From Vulcanimicrobiota bacterium (GTDB lineage: Bacteria; Vulcanimicrobiota; Vulcanimicrobiia; Vulcanimicrobiales; Vulcanimicrobiaceae): 64,000 nucleotides of DNA. Position numbers and translations under genes: made by a program. Location: positions 1 to 64,000 of the forward strand of contig DAIDHQ010000040.1 of the NCBI GenBank assembly GCA_027459645.1. Reading direction: 5' to 3'. Shown piece after piece: positions 8,882-17,416 of the stretch; position 1 is the first letter of the stretch; each line of letters opens with the position of its first letter. The notes beneath the pieces were generated by a model, which had not been told where the DNA came from, did no database searches, and saw only the letters and a list, made by a program, of their open reading frames with translations.

Positions 8882-10310
8882 GGTCAGGCTTCTTGAAGTA
8901 CGTGCTGCTCGAGCATCGTCGCCTCTCGGCCAACCGGTCGTCGATCCACGGCTTGATCGCCTCGAACACGGGTCGCGGTATATTTTGCGCCGCGGAAGAA
9001 TCCCGCTGCAGATACGCGCTCAAAAGTTGCGCGTAGTCATGCTTGAATTGCGCGGCCTCGAATTCGCGCATCGCTAGGCCGGTAAGGCCGGTGCGGCGGC
9101 AGATTTCGAAGGCCAGTCGCGCCTCTTCCGGTTGGCCGACGCACTCGAACGGGGTATGCGCTTCTCTACCGATCAACTGCCGAAACCAAATAAGGTTTTC
9201 CGGAACGTCCGCGAGATTCTCGCCGAACACGCGATCCGCAAAACCGGGCGGCATGTACGCGCGATAGTTCAGCCAAACGTAAGCGCACTTCGGACAGCGC
9301 TTGCACCAGGGTTTGCGAACGTTGCACGAATGCGCGTGCAACAGCGCCTCTTCTTCAAACGAGGCCAGATTGAAAATTGCGACGTCCGAAAGCGGCTTGA
9401 GCACGCTGTAGATATTGAAGCCCGACAACAAATGTGACGAAATGTAGTTGTCGAGCAGAGCTTCGGCTTCGTACGATTTGCCCCACTGGTGATTGACGTC
9501 TTCACCGGTAACGTCCCATCGAAGATTGCCGTAATCGGCGCTGCGTTCGTGACCGACCACCGCGGCATCGTACCCTTCGCCGAGCACGAGCGGCAGCGTC
9601 ATGAAGTAAGAAGCCGGCGTTTCGGCGGCGCAAAGCGTGCGAATACCGTATTTCTTGCGCAGCTTCAAGACCGGCGAGTCCAGAAAATCATCGAACACGC
9701 TGATGCGGTGGCGGCGTTCCTGCGAACCGTAATCGAGAACGCGGTCGATCAATTCGTGCTGATAGGCCGCCGCGCCGTAGATCGAATGCGAATACGAAAT
9801 GCTGTCGTAACGCTGCCCGGCTCCCGAAAGCAACCGCTGCGCCACGACGCTGTCCTTGCCGCCGCCGCTGAAGAGCAGCGAGTGTCCCTGGGGCTCGTAG
9901 CGAATCGGCGTGAAGCAATCGGGGGCGACCGTAATTTCCGGACCGTGGTAAAACGGCAGGTCGTTCTCGTACCGCCACTGCGCCCACACGTTGACGAATA
10001 TCGTGCGCCAGAGGCGCGCAAATTCGGTGTCGGCGAAATGAGCGAACGGTCCGAAATCTATGCGGCGAGGCGCGAGGCTAGCGTACTGGTTGGCGTTGAA
10101 CGCACCGATGTGAAAGTAGAGACGCTGCAGCGCCTGCTCGCCGTGCTTCTCCTCGAGCGCGAAGAAGTCCAGCCCTTCGTACCACAGGCTGATCGTGAAC
10201 GGCGAGCCCCCGATCGTGTAGCGGAACCACAGCCGATCGCGCTCCCGAACGAACGCATCCAGCGAAAGGGTTTCCGTCCGTGCATCCGTGTCCGCAAGCG
10301 CATGGTCCAT
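8793..10310 (-). CDS. PP-loop ATPase, MurL-like (UDP-MurNAc-L-Ala-L-Glu epimerase candidate)
   Basis: Start chosen at ATG 10310 because residues upstream are low in protein character. The 505-residue product has a PP-loop SGGGKDS at about 148-154, which binds and adenylates with ATP. It also has a Cys cluster (Cys329, 336, 339, 342; CKRCPKC) and a downstream FECVGQPEEA motif. This arrangement resembles MurL, which with MurD2 epimerises the glutamate of the peptidoglycan precursor in Xanthomonas. No murD2 is visible here, so the assignment is tentative and another ATP-dependent amide or thio chemistry is possible. The last 29 codons overlap the next gene. Confidence 0.6.
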   Translation of the reverse strand: MDHALADTDARTETLSLDAFVRERDRLWFRYTIGGSPFTISLWYEGLDFFALEEKHGEQALQRLYFHIGAFNANQYASLAPRRIDFGPFAHFADTEFARLWRTIFVNVWAQWRYENDLPFYHGPEITVAPDCFTPIRYEPQGHSLLFSGGGKDSVVAQRLLSGAGQRYDSISYSHSIYGAAAYQHELIDRVLDYGSQERRHRISVFDDFLDSPVLKLRKKYGIRTLCAAETPASYFMTLPLVLGEGYDAAVVGHERSADYGNLRWDVTGEDVNHQWGKSYEAEALLDNYISSHLLSGFNIYSVLKPLSDVAIFNLASFEEEALLHAHSCNVRKPWCKRCPKCAYVWLNYRAYMPPGFADRVFGENLADVPENLIWFRQLIGREAHTPFECVGQPEEARLAFEICRRTGLTGLAMREFEAAQFKHDYAQLLSAYLQRDSSAAQNIPRPVFEAIKPWIDDRLAERRRCSSSTYFKKPDRALRRSSPLRHSVVRSDRARVYARRTRSL

Positions 10311-10368
10311 GGCGGGCGGATTCGCGCGACGCCCGGGATTTCCGCTACTCGGCAAGTAACGTTCGCGT

Positions 10369-11253
10369 ATGCGGATTTCTCGCGGACATGCGTTAGCGCT
10401 TATCGGCGCCGGACTTACCCTGAGCGCCTGCGGCGGCAACGCCGGCAACGCGGTCGTCGTCGGCTCGAAGAATTTCACGGAAGACATTCTGCTCGCCGAG
10501 ATTTTCTCGCAGGCGTTGGAGCGGGCCGGAATACGAGTCGGCCGCAAATTCAACCTCGGCGGCACGGCGATTGCCATGGGAGCAATGCAGCGCGGCGAAA
10601 TCGATCTTTATCCCGAATACACGGGAACGGGGCTCGTCGACGTGCTGAAGGCACCTCCGATGCGCGATCCGGCCGCCGCATTTGCATTTCTCGCTCGCGA
10701 GTTCAAGAGCCGCTACGATCTCGTGTGGCTGCAGCCGGCTCCGCTCGACAACTCGGAAACGCTCTGCGTTACGCAGGCCACGTCCCGGCGCTACGGTCTT
10801 TACACCATGTCGCAGTGCAGCAAGCTCGCGCCGCAACTTCGGCTCGGCACGATCGCGGAATTTCTGGTACGCCCGGACGGCCTTAAAGGCATCCAGAAAT
10901 TCTACGGCGGATTTCGCTTCAAACAAGTCAAGGTTTTCGACATTTCGCTGCGTTACGACGCGCTGATGCGCGGCGACGCCGACGTCACGCTCGCCTTCAC
11001 CACCGACCCCGAAATATTGTCCGATCATCTCGTGCTGTTGGCCGACGACCGCCATTTCTGGCCGGTGTATAACGCGGCGCCGCTGGTACGCGCGCAGACG
11101 CTGCAAGCCCATCCGCAAATCAAAGACATTTTGTCGCGCATCATGCCGCGACTGACCACGAAACAGGCGCAGCGCATGAACTACGCGGCGGAGATCACGC
11201 ACACGTCCATTCCCGCGATCGCCGCCGCCTTTTTGAAAGACGCCGGCGCTTGA
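10369..11253 (+). CDS. Osmoprotectant ABC transporter substrate-binding lipoprotein (OpuAC/YehZ type)
   Basis: The 294-residue protein has a lipoprotein signal with LSAC lipobox (Cys about 21). It continues with VVVGSKNFTEDILLAEI and later DLYPEYTGTGLVDVL, both diagnostic of the OpuAC/ProX/YehZ family that captures glycine betaine, choline or related compounds for an ABC importer. It is the first gene of an overlapping three-gene run: its TGA stop overlaps the TTG start of the ATPase. It is divergent from the MurL-like gene, 58 bp away. The ligand cannot be read without the aromatic-cage residues in a structural alignment. Confidence 0.9.
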   Translation: MRISRGHALALIGAGLTLSACGGNAGNAVVVGSKNFTEDILLAEIFSQALERAGIRVGRKFNLGGTAIAMGAMQRGEIDLYPEYTGTGLVDVLKAPPMRDPAAAFAFLAREFKSRYDLVWLQPAPLDNSETLCVTQATSRRYGLYTMSQCSKLAPQLRLGTIAEFLVRPDGLKGIQKFYGGFRFKQVKVFDISLRYDALMRGDADVTLAFTTDPEILSDHLVLLADDRHFWPVYNAAPLVRAQTLQAHPQIKDILSRIMPRLTTKQAQRMNYAAEITHTSIPAIAAAFLKDAGA

Positions 11254-12206
11254 CGCTCACCTCCGGCGGCGCAGAGATCCGTTTCGAATCGGTCGGCGTG
11301 CGCTACGCCGCTACCGAGCGCCCTGCGCTCGACGACGTGACGTTCGCCGTACCCTCCGGCGCGCTGACCGTGCTGGTCGGTCCCTCCGGGGGCGGCAAAA
11401 CCACGTTACTGCGCACCGTCAACCGTTTGGTCGCGCCAACCGCGGGTCGCGTGCTGGTAGATGGAACCGACGTCGCCTCGGTGCCGCTCGAAGAACTGCG
11501 CCGCGGCATCGGCTACGCCATTCAAGCCGTGGGGCTTTTTCCGCATTACACGGTGGCGCAAAACGTTGCAGTCGTACCATCGCTGTTGCATTGGCCGCCG
11601 GACGAAATTACGCGCCGCGTCGACGAGCTGCTCCGATTGGTGCACTTGGATCCGGCCCGCTATCGCAATCGCTATCCGCGCGAACTCTCCGGCGGCGAGG
11701 CGCAGCGCGCGGGCGTCGCGCGCGCGATCGCATCTAAGCCGCGCATTCTCCTAATGGACGAACCTTTCGGAGCGGTGGATGCGATCGTACGCCGTTCGCT
11801 TCAGCAAGAGCTGCTCGCGATCTGCAAGAGCCTGGGTTCGACGATCCTCTTCGTCACGCACGACGTGGACGAGGCGCTGCAACTGGCGGATCGCGTGGTC
11901 GTACTCAAAGACGGGCGCGTCGAGCAGCACGGGAGCGTGCTCGACGTGATGCTCCGGCCGGCCACCGGTTACGTACGCGATCTTTTTCGCGCCGACGACG
12001 TGCTCCGGCGCCTGCGCATACTTCGCGTTGGCGACGCGATGCGCGCAGGCGAAGCCGGCGGCGCGCCGCAGATCGACGCGGACGAGCCGTTGCTGCACGC
12101 ACTCGAGCGGTTCTTGCAAGGAGAACGCCGGCTCTCGGTCTGCACCCAAGGCGTGGCCGCAGGCGTACTCGATCTCGATCTCCTCCGGGCGGCGGTACTG
12201 CCGTGA
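11250..12206 (+). CDS. Osmoprotectant ABC transporter ATP-binding protein
   Basis: The 318-residue ATPase (TTG start overlapping the upstream stop) carries Walker A GPSGGGKTT, ABC signature LSGGEAQR and Walker B ILLMDEP followed by FGAVD. It closely resembles OpuCA/ProV-type subunits. The C-terminal 80 residues hold what looks like a single, degenerate CBS-like segment, whereas OpuA/OpuCA usually carries a CBS pair that senses ionic strength. Osmotic gating may therefore differ. It drives uptake together with the two permeases and the binding lipoprotein. Confidence 0.9.
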   Translation: MTLTSGGAEIRFESVGVRYAATERPALDDVTFAVPSGALTVLVGPSGGGKTTLLRTVNRLVAPTAGRVLVDGTDVASVPLEELRRGIGYAIQAVGLFPHYTVAQNVAVVPSLLHWPPDEITRRVDELLRLVHLDPARYRNRYPRELSGGEAQRAGVARAIASKPRILLMDEPFGAVDAIVRRSLQQELLAICKSLGSTILFVTHDVDEALQLADRVVVLKDGRVEQHGSVLDVMLRPATGYVRDLFRADDVLRRLRILRVGDAMRAGEAGGAPQIDADEPLLHALERFLQGERRLSVCTQGVAAGVLDLDLLRAAVLP

Positions 12207-12820
12207 GCTACATCGTGCAAAACGGCGCAGAAGTCGGCGCGCTCGCCTTCGATCACATCCTGCTGGTGCTCACGGCGCTCGCCGCGGCGCTGCTGGTTGC
12301 CGCACCGATCGGCGTTGCGGCCGCGCGTAAACGCTACGCGGCTCCGCTCATCACGCTGCTCGGCGCCTTATACACGATCCCGAGTCTCGCGCTGCTCGCC
12401 TTTCTCGTGCCCTATACGGGCTTGGGGTTTTGGACCGCCGTCATCGTCCTGGCGGCATACGCGCAGTTCATTCTCGTGCGCAATATCGCCGCCGGCTTTG
12501 CCGGCGTCCCAACGGCACAAATAGAGACGGCGCGCGCGCTCGGGATGAACGCGCGTCAGTGTTTTTTGCAGATCGAGTTACCGTTCGCATTGCCGGTCGC
12601 GATCGGCGGCATTCGCATCGCAACCGTATCCATGATTGCTATTGCTACGGTCGCCGCGTACATCGGCGCGCAAGATCTGGGAACGCTGATCTTCAATGGG
12701 CTAAACGAACACTATACTCAGGAAATTCTTGCCGGCAGCATTCCCGCAGCGCTGCTCGCGATTCTTGCCGACGGGCTGCTGCGAACGGTGGAACGGCGCG
12801 CGCAACGACGCATCGCGTAG
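12203..12820 (+). CDS. Osmoprotectant ABC transporter permease, second copy
   Basis: The 205-residue integral membrane protein starts at a GTG overlapping the ATPase stop by 4 bp. The permease-ATPase coupling loop is seen around IETARALGMNARQCF, and TIPSLALLAFLVPYTGLGF is typical of OpuCB-type permeases. It is a paralogue of the permease at 6991-7590. It is the last gene of the transporter run, convergent with a small hypothetical gene 9 bp beyond. A near-palindrome CCGAACGCTAGCGTTTCGG at 12823-12841 lies between the stops and may end transcription. Confidence 0.9.
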   Translation: MSYIVQNGAEVGALAFDHILLVLTALAAALLVAAPIGVAAARKRYAAPLITLLGALYTIPSLALLAFLVPYTGLGFWTAVIVLAAYAQFILVRNIAAGFAGVPTAQIETARALGMNARQCFLQIELPFALPVAIGGIRIATVSMIAIATVAAYIGAQDLGTLIFNGLNEHYTQEILAGSIPAALLAILADGLLRTVERRAQRRIA

Positions 12821-12829
12821 TACCGAACG

Positions 12830-13072
12830 CTAGCGTTTCGGCTGCGCCGCGTATTTAAATTGTCCCGGCATCCACGCGCAGATGCTGCCGTCCGCCATCG
12901 CGAACGATTCGAAGCCGTCGACTTCGGGATTAAAGTCCGCGTTGAGAGCCTTGGTCGCCGGCCAATTCACCGCCGGTTCCTGGCGCGCGCTGGCGCGCGC
13001 TTTACTATTGGAGAATTGCGGCGCCTTCACGAGCGCGTTGAGAACCGCCGCCAAGCGCCTCGCATCATCCAT
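12830..13072 (-). CDS. Small hypothetical protein
   Basis: The 80-residue product is not recognised. The C-terminal half (about 48-75, with DGFESFAMADGSICAWMPG) has balanced, globular-looking composition, unlike shadow frames nearby. It has no signal or membrane segment. Codons 26-30 sit in a short direct repeat of TGGCGCGCGC at about 12979-12999. It would otherwise leave a 290-bp gap between a convergent transporter gene and a divergent GGDEF/EAL gene. No strong ribosome binding site is seen. Confidence 0.45.
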   Translation of the reverse strand: MDDARRLAAVLNALVKAPQFSNSKARASARQEPAVNWPATKALNADFNPEVDGFESFAMADGSICAWMPGQFKYAAQPKR

Positions 13073-13110
13073 AACGCAGATATTCCACCGCAGGAGGGGG
13101 ACTCATTTAC

Positions 13111-15615
13111 GTGCGCGATCCATCGCCCCACGAACGCCAACGAGGCGGACCGTCGAGGCCGCCGAAGCGTAGCGGGGTGTCCGCCGATGGGTACCGTGCG
13201 CTCTTCGAGCAGAATCCACAACCACTATTCGTCTGGGAGAACCCCAGCGGACGAATATTGGCGGTTAATCGCGCCGCGTGCAACGCCTACGGCTTTACCG
13301 AACGAGAACTGCTCTCGATGACGGTCTTTCAACTGCGGCCTAGCGATTCAGCAGAGCAGCACTTGCCGCTGCCGCTACCCGGCAGCGTGGTCGAGCGGAC
13401 GCACCGCCGGCGCGACGGAAGCTTGCGCGAAAGTGAAATCCACACGAACTCCGTCATGTGGGAAGGCCGCCCCGCGATGATGTCGGTGCTGATCGACGTA
13501 ACGCAGCGAAACGCGCAGCACCGCCAGGTCCGGCGGATCAGCCGTCTGTATGCAACGAGCAGCCGAATCAACCACGTGATCTTCGGGCTCCCGGACCGCG
13601 CGAGCATCCTGCAAGCAGCCTGCGATATCGCCGTCGACGCGGGCGATTTCCGTCTGGCGTGGATCGGACTGCTCCATCCGGAGACGGGGTATCTCGAGGT
13701 CGTCGCGCACGCCGGTTCGGCGGTCGACTACGTTCGCGGCATTCGCGTCACGATTCGAGATGAACCCGAAGGCCGCGGTCCCATGGGTACGGCCATGCGA
13801 GAATGCCGCGTCGTCGTCGATAACGATTTTCTGCATAGCGCTACCGGAAAGCCATGGCGCGACGACGCCGCACGCCACGAGTTGCGCGCGATCGTTTGCG
13901 CGCCGATTCTCGAAAACGGCGCGCTGATCGGCGCCCTTGCGTTATACGGCTCCGAAATCGGAATGTTCGAGGAACAAGAACAACGTTTGGTAACCGAGCT
14001 GACGGCAGACATCGGCATCGCCCTTCACGATTTGGAACGTCAAACGCGTCTTGCGACCGAAGAGCGCGTGCGCGCCATGACGACGGAGATCTACGAACTC
14101 ATCGCCACCGACGCTCCTCTCGAACGCATCGGAGAGCGTCTGCTAACGATGCTCGTGGTGTACGAAACGGCCGCCGAAGGGCAGCCTCATTGCGTCACGC
14201 TGCCGCTTTTAGGCGAGGTTCGGATCGGCGAAAGCCAACTACCGCTGATTCGACCGATCGAACAGCTCGCGCGGATCGCGCTCGAACGGACCGCAACGCG
14301 CGCTCGGCTGGAGCACCAAGCCCTTCACGATTCGCTTACCGGCCTACCGAACCGGCTAGTATTTGCAGATCGGCTCACGCAGGCGCTGGCAGCCGCAAAG
14401 CGCTTCGAGCGTTTGGTGGCCGTGGGTCTGCTCGACCTCGATCGTTTCAAGCTCGTGAACGACACGCTCGGCCATGCCGAAGGCGACGCACTGCTGCACG
14501 CGGTTGCGCTTCGCTTGCGATCCGGCTTACGCGCCGACGAAACGATCGCGCGGATGGGAGGCGATGAATTTCTCCTCATCTTCAACGATTTGCGCCATCC
14601 GTCCGAAGCGGGGAACGCGGCACGCCGCCTCATCGCCCGGTTGAACGCGCCGTTCACCGTGAACGGCCGAGAATTGTACGTGAGCGGAAGCCTCGGCCTC
14701 GTCGTGAGCAATCCCGAGGATGAGATGGACGCCGGGCTGCTCTTGCAACGAGCCGACCAGGCGATGTATCAGGCGAAGCGAACCGGCTCCGGATACGCGC
14801 TCTACCGGGATCCGTCCGTCGACGGTGCGGAAGCGAGCGATCTGGACGTCGAAAACGACCTGCACCGCGCGCTGCAGCGCAACGAGTTCGTCTTGCACTA
14901 TCAACCGTTCGTGGACGGGGAAACGAACGCCGTGCTCGCCGTCGAAGCGCTGATTCGATGGCAACATCCGACGTACGGAATGCTCTTTCCGGAACGCTTT
15001 ATTCCGCTTGCAGAAGCAAACGGCTTGATCTTACCGATCGGCGATTGGGTGCTCGGAGCCGCGTGTAACCAGGCAGCGCAGTGGGCCCGAAATGGGCGCG
15101 CGATTGCCGTGACCGTCAACGTGTCTGCACGCCAATTCTCTCAACCGGGCTTTCAAGCCACGGTCGTGCAAGCGCTCGCCGTCAGCGGCCTCACGGCCGA
15201 CCGCCTATGGATCGAAGTGACGGAGACGTCGATGATGCAATCGGTCTCGGCAACCGCACAGGTGATGGCGGATTTGAAAAGCGTCGGCGTGCGAATATTG
15301 ATCGACGATTTCGGAACCGGGTACTCGAGCCTTTCGTACCTGCACCGGCTTCCGATCGACATGCTTAAAATCGATCGCTGCTTCGTCAGTGAAACTGGGC
15401 CGGAGTCGACCAGCAGTGGTATGGAAATCGCGCGCGCGATCGTCGGTTTGGCTCACGGTCTCGGCGTCGAGGTTCTCGCCGAAGGCGTAGAGACGGAGTC
15501 GCAACGCAGGCTTCTCCAAAACTTCGGATGTCGCCTCATGCAAGGCTTTCTCTTCTACCATCCGGCGCCCGCGGAAGATATCGCCGGAATCTTGGACTCG
15601 GCTACGCACCCCTGA
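13111..15615 (+). CDS. PAS-GAF-GGDEF-EAL cyclic-di-GMP signalling protein
   Basis: The 834-residue cytoplasmic protein starts at GTG behind a GGAGGGGG site. Domain order is PAS (about 25-125), GAF (about 145-310), GGDEF (about 405-565) and EAL (about 580-830). The GGDEF motif is intact at 483-487, but the inhibitory-site RxxD five residues upstream reads RADE and is degenerate. EALIRW at 612-617, DDFGTGYSS near 732 and the EGVET loop indicate a competent phosphodiesterase site. It probably degrades c-di-GMP, with the cyclase domain active or regulatory, in response to a ligand or redox cue. No membrane segment is present. Confidence 0.92.
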   Translation: MRDPSPHERQRGGPSRPPKRSGVSADGYRALFEQNPQPLFVWENPSGRILAVNRAACNAYGFTERELLSMTVFQLRPSDSAEQHLPLPLPGSVVERTHRRRDGSLRESEIHTNSVMWEGRPAMMSVLIDVTQRNAQHRQVRRISRLYATSSRINHVIFGLPDRASILQAACDIAVDAGDFRLAWIGLLHPETGYLEVVAHAGSAVDYVRGIRVTIRDEPEGRGPMGTAMRECRVVVDNDFLHSATGKPWRDDAARHELRAIVCAPILENGALIGALALYGSEIGMFEEQEQRLVTELTADIGIALHDLERQTRLATEERVRAMTTEIYELIATDAPLERIGERLLTMLVVYETAAEGQPHCVTLPLLGEVRIGESQLPLIRPIEQLARIALERTATRARLEHQALHDSLTGLPNRLVFADRLTQALAAAKRFERLVAVGLLDLDRFKLVNDTLGHAEGDALLHAVALRLRSGLRADETIARMGGDEFLLIFNDLRHPSEAGNAARRLIARLNAPFTVNGRELYVSGSLGLVVSNPEDEMDAGLLLQRADQAMYQAKRTGSGYALYRDPSVDGAEASDLDVENDLHRALQRNEFVLHYQPFVDGETNAVLAVEALIRWQHPTYGMLFPERFIPLAEANGLILPIGDWVLGAACNQAAQWARNGRAIAVTVNVSARQFSQPGFQATVVQALAVSGLTADRLWIEVTETSMMQSVSATAQVMADLKSVGVRILIDDFGTGYSSLSYLHRLPIDMLKIDRCFVSETGPESTSSGMEIARAIVGLAHGLGVEVLAEGVETESQRRLLQNFGCRLMQGFLFYHPAPAEDIAGILDSATHP

Positions 15616-15781
15616 AGGCGGCCCTTTCGGCTGGAGCGAACAGGCGGAACGCGCCCGAACCTCACTCCATAGAAACGCTCTCTCGTGATTGCATGCCTGA
15701 CGGCGCGCACGGCGAGCTAAAACCGGACGCGGCGATACCTTACGGCGCCTTTTGACGCCATTTATAAAGAAACGTAGGCCC

Positions 15782-17416
15782 GTGGAAGCTACACAAAACG
15801 ACGGATTCGCCTCGCTCGGGCTCGATAACGCGCTCGTCGGCGCGCTCAACACCTTGGGCTACGAAGAGCCGACCGGGATCCAGCGGGAGGCGATTCCAGC
15901 GCTGCTTTCGGGACGCGACGTCTTAGGGCAGGCCGCCACCGGCACCGGAAAGACCGCTGCTTTCGCGCTTCCGTTGCTACAGCGGATCGGCCGCCACGAA
16001 GGCGATCGTCCCATCCGCGGTTTGATTTTGGTGCCCACGCGCGAACTGGCCATGCAGGTCGCCGAAGCGGTACACCGTTACGGCAAACCCTTCGAAACGC
16101 GCGTGCTTCCCATCTTCGGCGGCCAATCGATCGGGTTGCAGCTTCGCAGCCTTCGCCGCGGCGCAGACGTCGTCGTGGCGACGCCGGGACGCGCGCTCGA
16201 CTTCATCAATCGCGGCGCGCTCGATCTCTCCGGCGTGGAGTTTCTCGTGCTCGATGAAGCGGACGAGATGCTCGACATGGGATTCGCCGACGAACTCGAT
16301 GCGATTCTGGCAGCGCTACCCGAGCATCGCCAAACGGCGCTCTTTTCGGCGACGATGGCTCCGCGCATTCGCGCTCTCACGAAAAAGCATCTGCACGATC
16401 CGGTCCAAGTCACCATTCCGACCGAACGTACGAAGCCGGGGACCGCACCGCGCATCCGCGAGGTTTCGTATATCGTTGCCCGGCCGCAAAAGATCGCCGC
16501 GCTCGCACGCGTGCTCGATATCGAGGATCCCGCATCGGCCATCGTCTTCTGCCGTACGCGCACCGAAGTCGACGAGCTCGCCGACATGCTCGTCGCACGC
16601 GGGTACGAAGCCGAACCGCTTCACGGCGGCCTTTCGCAAGAACAACGCGATCGCGTGCTGCGTCGCTTTCGCGAAAGCAAGGTGACGATTCTCGTCGCGA
16701 CCGACGTTGCCGCGCGCGGACTCGACATCGAACATGTTTCGCACGTCGTCAATTACGACGTGCCCTCGTCGCCCGACGTCTACGTGCACCGCATCGGGCG
16801 CACGGGACGCGCGGGCCGCGAAGGCGTTGCCGTGACCTTTGCCGAGGCGCGCGAGCAGCGGCTGTTGCGCAATATCGAACACCACACGAAGCGCAAGATT
16901 CCAGTCGAATCGGTTCCGACCGTGCACGACCTGCGCGCGAAGCGGCTCGAAGCCGTGCGCTCGTCGATCGAAGCGGCGCTCGCCGACGGAGGGCTCGAGC
17001 GCTATCGCGCCATCGTCGATTCGCTCGCGACCGAATACGACGTTTACGATCTTGCCGCCGCCGCCGCAAAGCTGGCGGATCAAACGCGGGACGGCGCGCC
17101 CGAAGACGAGGTCGATATCCCGGCGGTCGCGCAGCCGCGCGAGAGTCGCGCTCCGAAACGCGAACGGACGATCGGCGGGGACGTCTCTCGTATCTACGTC
17201 GGCTTAGGGCGGCGCGATAATCTTCGTCCGGCCGATCTCGTCGGTGCGATTGCCAACGAAGCATCGCTCAATTCCCGCGATATCGGCGCGATCGATATCG
17301 CCGACCGATTTTCGCTCATCGAAGTCCCAAGCGCCCAAGTCGAGCGCATCGTCAAAGCCTTGCGTCACACGGAGATTCGCGGAAAGAAACTCGGCGCGCG
17401 CCGCGACCGCAAGTAA
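15782..17416 (+). CDS. deaD: DEAD-box ATP-dependent RNA helicase with DbpA-type RNA-binding domain
   Basis: The protein unwinds RNA in ribosome assembly, decay or cold adaptation. The frame is open from a TTG at 15752, but the GTG at 15782 gives a conventional N-terminus (about 544 residues). From that start, ATGTGKT is at 52-58 and DEAD at 158-161; SAT and HRIGRTGRAGR motifs follow. The C-terminus (about 460-530) carries a DbpA/CsdA-like RNA-binding fold beginning at RIYVGLGRRDNL. The gene ends 52 bp inside the 3' end of the convergent sortilin-type gene. Confidence 0.92.
   Translation: MEATQNDGFASLGLDNALVGALNTLGYEEPTGIQREAIPALLSGRDVLGQAATGTGKTAAFALPLLQRIGRHEGDRPIRGLILVPTRELAMQVAEAVHRYGKPFETRVLPIFGGQSIGLQLRSLRRGADVVVATPGRALDFINRGALDLSGVEFLVLDEADEMLDMGFADELDAILAALPEHRQTALFSATMAPRIRALTKKHLHDPVQVTIPTERTKPGTAPRIREVSYIVARPQKIAALARVLDIEDPASAIVFCRTRTEVDELADMLVARGYEAEPLHGGLSQEQRDRVLRRFRESKVTILVATDVAARGLDIEHVSHVVNYDVPSSPDVYVHRIGRTGRAGREGVAVTFAEAREQRLLRNIEHHTKRKIPVESVPTVHDLRAKRLEAVRSSIEAALADGGLERYRAIVDSLATEYDVYDLAAAAAKLADQTRDGAPEDEVDIPAVAQPRESRAPKRERTIGGDVSRIYVGLGRRDNLRPADLVGAIANEASLNSRDIGAIDIADRFSLIEVPSAQVERIVKALRHTEIRGKKLGARRDRK

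Noticed and set aside
9489-10886. 465-codon plus-strand frame across the MurL-like gene and the binding-protein start
   Set aside because: It overlaps two genes with clear motifs, is Arg-rich and continues in the wrong frame through the binding-protein gene.
12979-12999. Direct repeat TGGCGCGCGC x2
   Set aside because: Only two 10-bp copies within a small coding frame; too short to be a functional repeat element.
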